Below are positions 15,961-24,438 of a DNA stretch of 31,942 nucleotides, in pieces. Position numbers and translations under genes: made by a program. The DNA lies in the NCBI GenBank assembly GCA_033722675.1, contig JAWVYO010000020.1, positions 1 to 31,942 of the forward strand. Direction: 5' to 3'. Below the pieces are notes generated by a model that worked only from the letters and a program-made list of their open reading frames with translations, was not told where the DNA came from and ran no database searches. How positions within the stretch are numbered: position 1 is the stretch's first letter; every line of letters begins with the position of its first letter. The stretch is from DATHYU01 sp033722675 (lineage in GTDB: Bacteria; Actinomycetota; Acidimicrobiia; Spongiisociales; UBA11373).

Positions 15961-16578
15961 TCAGACGACGGGGCGCTCCATCTCGAAATAGCCGTCGGCC
16001 GTGGTGGCGTACCCGCTGCCGGCCATGCGGCCGATCGCCTTCAGCGCCTTCGGGTCGACACGGGTGCCGTCCAACAGCGCCTCCTCCGCGTGGACCCGCA
16101 GGACATCGCCGAACACGACGACGTTGGCGGGCGCCGGACCGAGCTCGACGATGCGCGACACCCGGCACTCCATGACCGCCTTCGCCTCGGCGACGAAGGG
16201 GGCGTCGACGACCGTGCCCGGCGCGGCCGTCAGCCCTGCGACGGCGAACTCGTCCACGTCGGGGCCGTACTCACCGCTCGTGGCGACCATCGCCTCGGCG
16301 AGTTCCTCGGTGACGACGCTCAGGGTGAACTCCCCGGTGTCGCGGGCGTTGGCGTAGGAGTCCTTGTCCCGCCGTGACCGGCCCGCCGAGAACAACACGG
16401 TGGGCGGCGTGCCGGCGACGACGTTGAAGAAGGAGTAGGGGGCGAGGTTCGGGACGCCGCCGGGGCTCAGGGTGCCCACCCACCCGATCGGGCGGGGCAC
16501 GACGAGCCCGATGAGGAGCTTGTAGCGGTCGCGGCCGTCGAGATCGGCCAGGTCGAAGGTGGTGTGGTCCGGGGTCAC
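15961..16578 (-). CDS. Flavin reductase-like FMN-binding protein
   Basis: A 205-residue protein of the flavin reductase/FMN-binding split-barrel type. The signature YKLLIGLVVPRPIGWVGTLSPGG, followed by NLAPYSFFNVVAGTPPTVLFSAG, is the standard opening of the family. The motif KDSYANARDTGEFTLSVV continues it. The reading frame extends to 16782 but the early part is Ser/Pro/Arg-rich antisense-like sequence; the GTG at 16578 (VTPDHTTFDL) fits the family start. Members bind FMN and reduce it or serve as oxidoreductases; the partner is unknown. It lies downstream of two small membrane protein genes on the same strand. Confidence 0.83.
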   Translation of the reverse strand: MTPDHTTFDLADLDGRDRYKLLIGLVVPRPIGWVGTLSPGGVPNLAPYSFFNVVAGTPPTVLFSAGRSRRDKDSYANARDTGEFTLSVVTEELAEAMVATSGEYGPDVDEFAVAGLTAAPGTVVDAPFVAEAKAVMECRVSRIVELGPAPANVVVFGDVLRVHAEEALLDGTRVDPKALKAIGRMAGSGYATTADGYFEMERPVV

Positions 16579-16615
16579 GGCCTCGTTTGTAGCCGCGCCC
16601 CGGACCGGGCGCCAT

Positions 16616-16786
16616 TCAGCGCTGTCCGATCGTCTCGGGCTGGGCAGGGACACGGGCGGGGACGTCCCTGCGCACGCCGTCCTCGTCGGACCGTTCCAGG
16701 AAGGCGAAGTATCCGTACATGAGGGTGCCCGTGGTCGCGATGGCGAAGACGGCGCACCCGATGATGAAGAGGACGAGATCACTCAT
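16616..16786 (-). CDS. Small single-pass membrane protein
   Basis: A 56-residue protein, MSDLVLFIIGCAVFAIATTGTLMYG, with one transmembrane helix at about residues 4-26 and a charged cytoplasmic tail (ERSDEDGVRRDVPARV). Its ATG shares ATGA with the stop codon of the upstream small gene, indicating translational coupling. I do not recognise a family. Its form, one short helix plus a charged tail, resembles accessory subunits of larger membrane complexes, but no such complex is encoded next to it. Confidence 0.65.
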   Translation of the reverse strand: MSDLVLFIIGCAVFAIATTGTLMYGYFAFLERSDEDGVRRDVPARVPAQPETIGQR

Positions 16787-17007
16787 TCGTTCCGCTCCCC
16801 GGCCAGCACGAGGGCGCCGAGCGAGTGGATCGCAGGGACCCACAGGCCCACGAAGAGGCCCACCTCGCGGTCCACGAGGAACCAGAGCGACACCGAGAGG
16901 ACGAACGAGACGAACCCGGCGAGCAGGAACAGGAACTTCACCTTCTCGAGGTTGGTGGGGCGACGGAATCGGCGGCGCTCGCCGACCCGTTCGGCCTGCA
17001 TCGTCAT
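16783..17007 (-). CDS. Small two-helix membrane protein
   Basis: A 74-residue protein with a basic N-terminus (ERVGERRRFRRPTNLEKVKF), a first membrane helix (FLFLLAGFVSFVLSVSLWFLV) and a second (VGLFVGLWVPAIHSLGALVLA). GAAGGGAAG precedes the ATG at 17007, and an unusually AT-rich segment upstream is a likely promoter. It overlaps the next small membrane gene by 4 bp, so the two are probably made together. Family unknown. Confidence 0.65.
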   Translation of the reverse strand: MTMQAERVGERRRFRRPTNLEKVKFLFLLAGFVSFVLSVSLWFLVDREVGLFVGLWVPAIHSLGALVLAGERNE

Positions 17008-17021
17008 GGGTCTTCCCTTCG

Positions 17022-17062
17022 TCGTTATTTATTACTAAACCATGCCAACGCCGCTACGCCAA
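17022..17062 (-). promoter_or_regulatory. AT-rich promoter of the small membrane pair
   Basis: On the minus strand TTGGCG (17062-17057) is followed after 17 bp by TTTAGT (17039-17034) and then TAATAAATAA, a conspicuous A/T island in very GC-rich DNA. It lies 15-55 bp upstream of the start at 17007 and also borders the helicase gene's upstream region. Confidence 0.45.
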
Positions 17063-17113
17063 GCGGTATTCCGCGCCGGACTCGTCGTACGGGCGCGCCA
17101 CACTGGGTCGCCG

Positions 17114-19855
17114 ATGACCTTCCCCGGCCCCGCCCCCCTGGGACGCGGCGCCGTCATGGCGCCCGACGATCCCGTGCCCGCCCCGCTGCGCGGGTCGCCG
17201 GAGGTGCGCGTCGACCTGGCGACCCTCGAGGACCCCGCTCCGACCGCCGATCGACTCCACCGGCTGTGGGCCTCGCGAACCCCCGTCGTCGTCCGCCTGC
17301 ACGTCGATCCCGGCGAACTGCTCCGACGACCACGAACGACGCTCCCACCGTGGCGCCTCGGCGCCGACCACGAGTTCCCCCTCGAGCGGCTCGCCCACCT
17401 CGTGTGGGCGAACACCTACGACCTCCGCTCGGGGACACCGGTCTGGTGGCACGCCGTCAAGGCCCGCCGTGCCGGCCTCGAACCCGGCGGGGCGCGCGAC
17501 GCCCGGACCCCCGACGGTCGGGAGGTGTGGGTGGACGGGGGTCCCCGGGGGACGGTGGACCTCGACGAGCCGGTCGTCCACCGCGAATCCACCGAGTCGG
17601 GACGGGTGCCGGCGGAGGCCGGGGAGACCTCTCCGGCCGACCTCGCCCCCGACCAGCGGGCCGCCGTGTTCCATCCCGCCGGACCGGCGCGCATCATCGC
17701 ACCGGCCGGATCGGGCAAGACCCGGGTGCTCACCGAACGCCTTCGGCACCTCCTCGCCACCGGCGTGGAGCCCGACCTGATCACCGCGGTCGCCTACAAC
17801 ACCCGGGCCGCAGCCGAGCTCCGCGAGCGGGTCGGGGACACCGGAACGAACATCCGCACGATCCACTCGCTCGGCCTGTCGATCCTCAACCGGGCCGGCC
17901 CCGTCACCGTGGTCGAGGAGCGCGAGGTCCGGCGAATGCTCGAACCGCACGTCCCGGTCCGACCACAGCGCAACCAGGACGTCATGGCGCCCTATGTCGA
18001 AGCCCTGCAGGAGATCCGCATCGGCCTCCGGGACCCCGACGAGATCGAGGCCGAGCGCGACGACGTCCCCGGTCTCGCCGGCGTCTACGCCGCCTATCAC
18101 GACCACCTGCACGCCCGCGGCCTCGTCGACTTCGACGAACAGGTCCACGGCGCCATCGAACTCCTCCTGGCCGACCCCGAGGCGCGCGACGCCGCTCGCT
18201 CGCGGGCGCGCCACCTCCTCGTCGACGAGTTCCAGGACCTGACTCCCGCCTATCTGCTGCTCCTCCGCCTCGTCGCGCTGCCGTCGCTCCAGGTGTTCGG
18301 CGTGGGCGACGACGACCAGGTCATCTACGGATACGCCGGCGCAGACCCCGGCTACCTCATCGACTTCGAGCGCCGGTTCCCCGGTGCCGCCGAGTACGCC
18401 CTCGAGGTCAACTACCGCTGTTCCCCGGCCGTGGTCGAGGCGGCCGGGACGCTCCTCGCCAACAGTGACCGCCGGATCGACAAGGCGGTGCGGGCCGCCC
18501 CCGGCCGGACCCCACGGGACTCCGACCTCCAGGTCGTCGAGGCCGAGGTCGACGGCGCCGGTGCGGCCGCCGCCCGCCTCGTCACCGATTGGCTGGGAGA
18601 AGGGATCGACCCCGACGAGATCGCCGTGCTCGCCCGCGTCAACGACGCGCTCCTCCCCGTCCACGCCGCGCTCGTCGAGTCCGGTGCCCCCTTCCGCACG
18701 ACGCTCGGCCCCGGCCTCGTGGACCGCACCGGCGTGCGCGCCGCCCTCTCGTACCTGCGGATCGCCCTCGATCCCGACGAGATCCTCCGGGGAGACCTCT
18801 TCGAGACGCTCAAGCGGCCGTCACGGCGGATCTCCCGCGCCAACCAGGCGGAACTCCGCCGCCGGGGACGATGGAGGCTCGACGATCTCGACGAGTTCGC
18901 CGCCGACCTCGACGGGCGCGACGCGAAGCGACTGCCCGACTACGTCGCCGATCTCGCCCGCCTGGCGGCCGTCGCCGCCGACGGCACGAGCGCCGACATC
19001 CTCGCCGCCATCCGCGACGAGGTCGGTCTCGGGTCGACCATGACGCTGCTCGACGGCTCGCGTTCCACCGCCGACCGGTCGTCCCATGTCGACGACCTCG
19101 ACGCCCTCGTCGAGACGGCGCTCCTCCATCCCGACGCCCACGACTTCGAACCCTGGCTCCGTCGAATCCTCGAGGCGGGCGGGGACGACGGGGTGACCCT
19201 CTCGTCGATCCACCGGGTGAAAGGGCGGGAGTGGCGGCGCGTCGTCGTGTTCCGCGCCGATCACGGCCTGATGCCCCACCGGCTGTCGAACGACGTCGAG
19301 GAGGAGCGTCGTGTCTTCCACGTCGCCCTCACCCGGGGGGCCGAGCGGGTCGCGGTCGTCTCGGGGACCCGGCCTTCGCCCTTCGTGGACGAGATGCAGG
19401 GTCGCGAGCCGCGCCACCCGCTGCAACCGGCGTCGACACCGGCGACAGCCACGACCAAGAAGCTCGACCTCCCCACGGTCGGCTCGACCGTGACGTGGTC
19501 GGGGCACACGGGCATCGTCGAGGAGGCCGACGGCAAGGGACTCGTCCTCCGGCTGGAGACCGAGGCGACGCTGCGCGTCCCGCCCGGCGCCGACGTCACC
19601 GTCCTCGCCGAGGCCCCGGTCGACGCGGCCACCGAAGCCCTGTTCGAGGCGCTGCGATCGTGGCGGCAGGAGACGGCGGCCGGCCAGGGCGTGCCCGCGT
19701 ACGTCGTGTTCCACGACAAGCACCTGCACGGGATCGCCCGGGCCAAACCCACCGACCTGGCGACGCTCGCCCGCTGCGAGGGAGTCGGACCGACGAAGCT
19801 CGAACGCTACGGCGACGACGTCCTGCGGGTCGTCGAGGAGACGATGTCTGCCTGA
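17114..19855 (+). CDS. UvrD/PcrA-like superfamily 1 helicase with N-terminal extension and HRDC domain
   Basis: A 913-residue ATP-dependent 3'-5' DNA helicase. Motif I is APAGSGKTRVL (about residue 196), motif II is LLVDEFQD (about 369), and motif III is GVGDDDQVIYGYAGAD. VNYRCSP, SIHRVKGREWRRVVVF and EERRVFHVALTRGAE are motifs IV to VI. Residues about 855-912 form an HRDC domain (VPAYVVFHDKHLHGIA...GVGPTKLERYG), a nucleic-acid-binding module. The first ~180 residues are not helicase; they form a compact region with WANTYDL and a W-W-H motif (SGTPVWWHAVK) that I do not recognise. I chose the ATG at 17114; 17156 is an alternative. A role in repair or recombination is expected; the partner is unknown. 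Confidence 0.88.
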   Translation: MTFPGPAPLGRGAVMAPDDPVPAPLRGSPEVRVDLATLEDPAPTADRLHRLWASRTPVVVRLHVDPGELLRRPRTTLPPWRLGADHEFPLERLAHLVWANTYDLRSGTPVWWHAVKARRAGLEPGGARDARTPDGREVWVDGGPRGTVDLDEPVVHRESTESGRVPAEAGETSPADLAPDQRAAVFHPAGPARIIAPAGSGKTRVLTERLRHLLATGVEPDLITAVAYNTRAAAELRERVGDTGTNIRTIHSLGLSILNRAGPVTVVEEREVRRMLEPHVPVRPQRNQDVMAPYVEALQEIRIGLRDPDEIEAERDDVPGLAGVYAAYHDHLHARGLVDFDEQVHGAIELLLADPEARDAARSRARHLLVDEFQDLTPAYLLLLRLVALPSLQVFGVGDDDQVIYGYAGADPGYLIDFERRFPGAAEYALEVNYRCSPAVVEAAGTLLANSDRRIDKAVRAAPGRTPRDSDLQVVEAEVDGAGAAAARLVTDWLGEGIDPDEIAVLARVNDALLPVHAALVESGAPFRTTLGPGLVDRTGVRAALSYLRIALDPDEILRGDLFETLKRPSRRISRANQAELRRRGRWRLDDLDEFAADLDGRDAKRLPDYVADLARLAAVAADGTSADILAAIRDEVGLGSTMTLLDGSRSTADRSSHVDDLDALVETALLHPDAHDFEPWLRRILEAGGDDGVTLSSIHRVKGREWRRVVVFRADHGLMPHRLSNDVEEERRVFHVALTRGAERVAVVSGTRPSPFVDEMQGREPRHPLQPASTPATATTKKLDLPTVGSTVTWSGHTGIVEEADGKGLVLRLETEATLRVPPGADVTVLAEAPVDAATEALFEALRSWRQETAAGQGVPAYVVFHDKHLHGIARAKPTDLATLARCEGVGPTKLERYGDDVLRVVEETMSA

Positions 19856-20305
19856 TCAGACGGACTCGGCCTCGATGTGCTCCTTGAGCTGGGGCATGAG
19901 CCGGTCGGCGATGCGACGCGACACGACCTTCAGGATCGGCGTCAGCAGCTTCCCGTAGCCGACGGGCTCGATCGTGTTCCGCAGCGTCACCCTCGTCCGG
20001 CCCCCACCGAGGTCCTCGAGGAGGTAGTTCCCCTCGACGGTCCGGACCGGCCCCTTCCCGCCCACCTGGGTCCAGGCCAGGCGATGGGGCGGATCGAGAA
20101 CGGTGATCTCGTTCGTGATGCGGAGGGTCATGCCGGCCGCCTTCGCGACGTTCTCGTAGCGGCTCCCCACCCGGGGCGGACCCTCCGTCAGCGGTGTCAC
20201 CGACTGGACCACCGGCTCGCGCCACTCGTCGTGTTCCAGCATCCAGGCGAAGGTCTCGTCGATGGGCGTGTCGACCTCGACGCTGCGTTCCATGACGAAG
20301 GACAT
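19856..20305 (-). CDS. SRPBCC-family (polyketide cyclase/Bet v1-like) protein
   Basis: A 149-residue single-domain SRPBCC protein. It opens ERSVEVDTPIDETFAWM, the usual first strand and helix, includes EGNYLLEDLGGGRTRVTLRNTIEP, and ends with the long C-terminal helix RRIADRLMPQLKEHIEA that closes a hydrophobic pocket. Such proteins bind lipids or aromatic molecules and usually have no assigned reaction. AGGAGG precedes the ATG at 20305. Its stop abuts the helicase stop. A truncated paralogous copy of its C-terminal third lies at 28996-29141, and a complete, more distant relative is at 28478. Confidence 0.82.
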   Translation of the reverse strand: MSFVMERSVEVDTPIDETFAWMLEHDEWREPVVQSVTPLTEGPPRVGSRYENVAKAAGMTLRITNEITVLDPPHRLAWTQVGGKGPVRTVEGNYLLEDLGGGRTRVTLRNTIEPVGYGKLLTPILKVVSRRIADRLMPQLKEHIEAESV

Positions 20306-20423
20306 CGGGATCCTCCTTCCATCGCTCGACCCCGAGGGTATGGGCCTCGGCGCGCGGTTCCCGGAGCCCCTTCCGCCAGGGGCTCGGACCCGCCATGGAC
20401 CGCACCGTATCGACCCCCGACAC

Positions 20424-20441
20424 CCCGGCGGCGTCGCCGGG
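20424..20441 (-). terminator. Hairpin downstream of the nos operon
   Basis: CCCGGC and GCCGGG form a perfect 6-bp stem with a 6-base loop 12 bp past the cytochrome c stop codon. There is no T run, so it is a weak terminator candidate only. Confidence 0.3.
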
Positions 20442-20452
20442 AGCCGTCGGCG

Positions 20453-20863
20453 TCACTCGGCCAGGGACTTCAAGAAGTGGACGATGTCGGCCAGGTCCTC
20501 GTCGGTCAGCGACGGATTCCCGCCCTTCGGGAGCATGGCGATCCCGGTCGTGTTCTCCGGGTGGTCGGACGGCCTCCCGACCTTGATGAAGTCGACCAGC
20601 TGCTCCACGGTCTGGTCGGTGACGAAGGGAGTACCGACGAGGTTCTTGCCGAGTCCCTCGATACCGCCGCCCTCGGGGCCATGGCACGCCGAACACGTCC
20701 CGACGAACAGTTCCTCGCCCCTGGCGATCGATGCGGCGTCACCGCCGGCGCTCGCCTCCGTCGTCGTCGTCTCGGCGCTCGTGCTCGACGGCGTGGACTC
20801 GCCGCCACCGCACGCGACCATGGCGAGGGCGAACACGGCCACCAGGATCGTCATACGTCTCAT
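20453..20863 (-). CDS. Lipoprotein class I cytochrome c, nos operon
   Basis: A 136-residue monohaem cytochrome. The signal peptide ends MVAC (Cys18, a slightly atypical lipobox), followed by a Ser/Thr-rich linker. The haem-binding CSACH (Cys57, Cys60, His61) and the distal ligand Met110 in GIAMLPKGG are intact. The closing helix DEDLADIVHFLKSLAE is typical of small c-type cytochromes. GAGGAG precedes the ATG at 20863, 26 bp after the nosL stop. As the last gene of the nos run it is a good candidate for the electron donor to NosZ on the outer face of the membrane; this is inferred from context. Confidence 0.87.
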   Translation of the reverse strand: MRRMTILVAVFALAMVACGGGESTPSSTSAETTTTEASAGGDAASIARGEELFVGTCSACHGPEGGGIEGLGKNLVGTPFVTDQTVEQLVDFIKVGRPSDHPENTTGIAMLPKGGNPSLTDEDLADIVHFLKSLAE

Positions 20864-20889
20864 ATCGGGTCTCCTCGTCGTCGAGTTGC

Positions 20890-21360
20890 TCATGGATGAT
20901 CGGCATGCACGTGGTCGTCGAAACTCCAGGCGGCGAGCGCGGTCCACTCCACGACGACGCCGTCGACGGAGCCGGCGAAGGCGGTGGCCCGGCCTCGATC
21001 GGCGAACGCCACGGCACCGTGGCCCATGGGGGTGGGAAAGCGGTCGGCCACGACGAAGGTGGCCCGATCGGCCGGGATCCAGGCCTCGGTGTCGTGGTCG
21101 TGGACCCACACCTCGGCCGAATCGAGCTCGCCGGTCTCCACGCCGTACAGCACGAGCCCGCCGATGTCGTCGAAGCGCCGTTCCTCCCCGTCCGGGGTGC
21201 GATAGGCGGCCGCGAACCGTGGATCCTCGATGATCATCCGGCACTCGGTGCAAAGATCCCGGCCGTAGGCGATCTCCGGGGGTCCGGTCCGGGGGGGATC
21301 GGCGCCGCAGGCGACCGAGAGCAGGACCAGGGTCAGGACCAGGACGAGCCACCGACGCAT
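20890..21360 (-). CDS. nosL: NosL copper-binding lipoprotein
   Basis: A 156-residue lipoprotein. The lipobox LSVAC puts the lipidated cysteine at residue 18, and the NosL metal site CTECRM (Cys37, Cys40, Met42) is present. The DDIGGLVLY and AWIPADRATFVVAD segments match the family core. NosL binds Cu(I) and hands it to the NosZ cluster assembly machinery with NosDFY. The ATG at 21360 shares one base with the nosY stop (TGATG); a GTG at 21363 is an equally possible start. The C-terminal HVHADHP tail is histidine-rich. Confidence 0.9.
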   Translation of the reverse strand: MRRWLVLVLTLVLLSVACGADPPRTGPPEIAYGRDLCTECRMIIEDPRFAAAYRTPDGEERRFDDIGGLVLYGVETGELDSAEVWVHDHDTEAWIPADRATFVVADRFPTPMGHGAVAFADRGRATAFAGSVDGVVVEWTALAAWSFDDHVHADHP

Positions 21361-22220
21361 CACACGTCACGCCCTCTCGCGAACAACCGCCACGAGAGGG
21401 CGGCCGGCACGACGGCCCACACCGCGAGCATCCCGAACAGCAGCGCGTCGAGGGTGCCCCCGAACCGGTCGATGGCATACGTACCGGCGGGTCCGAGCAC
21501 GTCGAGAGACCCGGTCAGGGCCGACAGCGCGGCGAGCCGGAAGGCCTCGACCGGATTGAGGATCGTCGAGAAGAACAGCACGTCCACCGGCATGCGGGTC
21601 GCGACCGCCGTGCCCATCAGTCCGAGGTCTCCGACGAAGACCAGCAGGAGCCAGGCGAAGACGGCCGATCCGAGGGCGGCCGCCGCCCGTCGGCTCAAGA
21701 CGGAGATGAGCATGCCCAGACCGAGCATGGCGGCCGCCAGGACGATCGCCAGGACGGTGATTCGGACGAAGACCGCCACGTCGGCATAGGAGCCGCGGGC
21801 CCCCGTCATGATCGCCGCCACGCCGAAGCCCGCTCCGACCGTCGTGATCGTCGCGGTGAGCAGTCCGAGGTAGGTCCCGACGAACACTTCCGACCGGCTC
21901 ACCGGATGGCTCAGCAGGAACCGCAGCGTGCCCCGCTCGACCTGCCCGGCGATGGCCTGGGCGCCCAGGGTGAGCGCCATGAGCGGCAGCACGATCTGCA
22001 CGAGCGAGACGAGCGAGGCGGCGGTCCGGCCGAAACTCGACGTCCCGGACACGACCGACCCCGGAAGGGCGACGCCGGCGAGGACGCCGGCCAGCGCGGC
22101 GAACCCGACCGTATAGAGCCAGAACCAGCGGCCGCGCACGGCGTCCCGCAGTTCCTTGCGGGCGATGGCAGCGGCGAGTCCGACCTCGAAGCGCGACGTG
22201 GTCGTGGGGACCGTGGTCAC
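21360..22220 (-). CDS. nosY: NosY ABC transporter permease
   Basis: A 286-residue integral membrane protein with about six transmembrane helices, beginning with a cytoplasmic amphipathic segment (FEVGLAAAIARKELRDAVRGRWFW) typical of ABC-2 permeases. The motif VERGTLRFLLSHPVSRSEVFVG is the coupling-helix region of NosY, and ILNPVEAFRLAAL is also characteristic. NosY pairs with the ATPase NosF and the beta-helix protein NosD to load sulfur and copper onto NosZ. The GTG at 22220 overlaps the nosF stop codon (GTGA) with GGAGG 8 bases upstream. Confidence 0.9.
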   Translation of the reverse strand: MTTVPTTTSRFEVGLAAAIARKELRDAVRGRWFWLYTVGFAALAGVLAGVALPGSVVSGTSSFGRTAASLVSLVQIVLPLMALTLGAQAIAGQVERGTLRFLLSHPVSRSEVFVGTYLGLLTATITTVGAGFGVAAIMTGARGSYADVAVFVRITVLAIVLAAAMLGLGMLISVLSRRAAAALGSAVFAWLLLVFVGDLGLMGTAVATRMPVDVLFFSTILNPVEAFRLAALSALTGSLDVLGPAGTYAIDRFGGTLDALLFGMLAVWAVVPAALSWRLFARGRDV

Positions 22221-23071
22221 CGCCACACCTCCACGTCCTCGATGGCGAACCCCTCGTCGTGGAGGACGCCGAGCGCCCGACCCTTCCCCTGGGCGGACAC
22301 CTCGACGAGCACGCCGAAGCCGTTGCGGCGCGCCTCGAAGCCCCGGGATCGCAGCAGTGCGGCAGCAGGATCCCGGTGCCGAGGGTCGAGGACCACATGG
22401 AGCCACGCGCGCAGGCCGAGACGGTCGGCGAGCTCGGCGGGCGGGCACTCGTGCAGCACGCGACCGTCGTCGAGGGCGACCACGCGATCGGCGAGCATGC
22501 CGACCTCCTCGAGATGGTGGGAGGTGACGACCATCACCCGCTCGGGGGTCTGGAGGTCGTGGAGCAGTCGCACCGCGACCTCCCGGGATGCGGCATCGAG
22601 GTTCGAGGTCGGTTCGTCGAGCAGCAGCACACGGGGATCGGGCAGGAGCGCGAGGGCGATTCCGAGACGCTGCTTGAGCCCGCCCGACAGCTCCCCGACG
22701 CGCTTGCCGGTGTGGCCGTCGAGACCCACGAGCCGGATCACGGCTTCGACCCGTTCGTCCGCGATCCGGCGCAGCGAGGCCGAGAAGTCCAGGGTCTCGA
22801 CCACGGTCAGGTCGTCGAAGAAGCTGAGCTCCTGCGGCACGTAGCCCATGATCCGGCGAACCGCCTTGCCGTGGTCGCGGACGTCGAGGCCGGCGACCGT
22901 GATCGATCCCTCGTACGACAGGAGTCCCAGCAGGGAGCGCACGATCGTGGTCTTCCCCGCACCGTTGGGGCCCCAGAGGGCGACGGTCTCGCCGGGTTCG
23001 ACGGTGAGCGACACGTCGTCCACCACCGCGACGGAGCGATAGCGCTTGGTGAGGTGATCGATCGTGATCAT
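22217..23071 (-). CDS. nosF: NosF ABC transporter ATPase
   Basis: A 284-residue ATPase. Walker A is GPNGAGKTT (about residue 34), the Q-loop is YVPQELSFF, the signature is LSGGLKQRLG, Walker B is VLLLDEP, and the switch His is in VTSHHLEE. The final ~80 residues form the extra C-terminal domain of NosF-type ATPases. It powers the NosDFY complex that matures NosZ copper sites. Both ends overlap neighbours by four bases (ATGA with nosD, GTGA with nosY), indicating coupled translation. Confidence 0.92.
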   Translation of the reverse strand: MITIDHLTKRYRSVAVVDDVSLTVEPGETVALWGPNGAGKTTIVRSLLGLLSYEGSITVAGLDVRDHGKAVRRIMGYVPQELSFFDDLTVVETLDFSASLRRIADERVEAVIRLVGLDGHTGKRVGELSGGLKQRLGIALALLPDPRVLLLDEPTSNLDAASREVAVRLLHDLQTPERVMVVTSHHLEEVGMLADRVVALDDGRVLHECPPAELADRLGLRAWLHVVLDPRHRDPAAALLRSRGFEARRNGFGVLVEVSAQGKGRALGVLHDEGFAIEDVEVWR

Positions 23072-24438
23072 GCGGCCATCCCCCCGCGGACTCCCCGACG
23101 GCTCGTGAGGATGAGGGCCGCTGCTCCGCCCACGAACAGCAGCCCGACACCGACGAGCGGGCCGGAGTTGGGCGTCGGAGCGTCGACGGCCCGGCGGATC
23201 GCGGGGCGGCGCACCAGCGGCGCCTCATCCGTCACCTTCTCCTGCGGCCGCATGATCGGGAACATCAACGCCGCATGATCCAGCGCCCGGGCTGCGGGCG
23301 TCTCGTCGAAGAGGCGGACGGCGGGATGCTCGTCGGTGAGGGACGAGTAGAGGCTCGTCACCCGGTGGGGGATGTCGCCGATACCGTCGCCGTCGGCGTC
23401 GTACCCGGCGAAGTCGCTCCAGTAGTTGCCGACCCCGTCGACGCTCCAGGCGTTGCCGGAGAAATCGCGGCCTCCGACCACACCGACCTGCTCGCCGTTG
23501 TCGACGAACGCGTTGGCGGTGAAGGCGTTTCGTTTCACCGACGGCAGGAACTCGATGCCGATGCGGTTGTAGGCGAAGAGGTTGCCGGAGAAGGTCTGCC
23601 ACTCCCCTGCGGACCACGGCGAGTTGTCCAGGTAGACGCCAACACGGTTGCCGACGAAGTGGTTTCCGGTGGCGACGATGCCGTCCATGTCCTTCAGGCC
23701 GATGCCGTACCCACTCGGGCCGTAGTTGTCCTCGAAGACGTTGTCGAGGAGGGTGAGTCCGCGGCTGTACATGAGGAATCCGCCGACGCTGTTCGACGCA
23801 AGGCGGTTGCGTTCGACCAGGGCATCATCGGAGTACATGAAGTGCAGGCCGTATCGACCATCGGTGACGACGTTGCCGCGGATCGTGAGGTCGTCGGAGA
23901 ACCACAGGACCACGTCCCGCCCGCCGTCCACGACGTTGTCGACGACCGTGGAACCGTCGGACTCCCACAGGCGAATGCCGTCACCGCGCCGCGCCACCCC
24001 GAGGTCCTTGGCACCGATGTCGTTCCGGGCCACCAGCGAGTCCGTTGCGCTCCGGAGGAACACGCCGAAGAGGACGTTCTCGAAGACGTTGTCCGTGATC
24101 TCCACCCGGGGCGCGTTCGCACTGATACCCGCGTTCTCCCGGTCGAGCGAGTCTCCGGTGTTCCGGATGACGAGTCCGGTGATCGTGACGTCCGGCGCGA
24201 TCACCTCGATCGCCGTCCCCTCCCCGCCGCCGTCGACGACGGCGCCGGGGAGCCCGCGCAGCGTCATCGGGCGATCGATGACGATCCCGCCCTCGTAGAC
24301 ACCCTCCTCGAGGACGAGCTCGCCGCCGGACGGGGTCCCGTCGATTCGTGCCTGCAGGCCCGGCGCCTGGGCCGCCACCGGCACGGCCGTCACCAGCAGC
24401 GCCAGGAGGACGGCCGGCGAGACGACACGAAGCATCAT
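23068..24438 (-). CDS. nosD: NosD periplasmic beta-helix protein
   Basis: A 456-residue exported protein. A signal peptide (LLALLVTAVPVAAQA) precedes a right-handed parallel beta-helix of about 12 turns, with repeated N-x-V/F motifs such as NRLASNSVGGFLMYS and the NosD-typical YGLHFMYSDDALVERN and NYWSDFAGYDADGDGIGD segments. A C-terminal hydrophobic helix (VGVGLLFVGGAAALIL) anchors it, unlike the soluble Gram-negative NosD. It stands on the NosFY transporter and passes cargo to NosZ. The ATG at 24438 overlaps the preceding stop (ATGA). Confidence 0.92.
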   Translation of the reverse strand: MMLRVVSPAVLLALLVTAVPVAAQAPGLQARIDGTPSGGELVLEEGVYEGGIVIDRPMTLRGLPGAVVDGGGEGTAIEVIAPDVTITGLVIRNTGDSLDRENAGISANAPRVEITDNVFENVLFGVFLRSATDSLVARNDIGAKDLGVARRGDGIRLWESDGSTVVDNVVDGGRDVVLWFSDDLTIRGNVVTDGRYGLHFMYSDDALVERNRLASNSVGGFLMYSRGLTLLDNVFEDNYGPSGYGIGLKDMDGIVATGNHFVGNRVGVYLDNSPWSAGEWQTFSGNLFAYNRIGIEFLPSVKRNAFTANAFVDNGEQVGVVGGRDFSGNAWSVDGVGNYWSDFAGYDADGDGIGDIPHRVTSLYSSLTDEHPAVRLFDETPAARALDHAALMFPIMRPQEKVTDEAPLVRRPAIRRAVDAPTPNSGPLVGVGLLFVGGAAALILTSRRGVRGGMAA

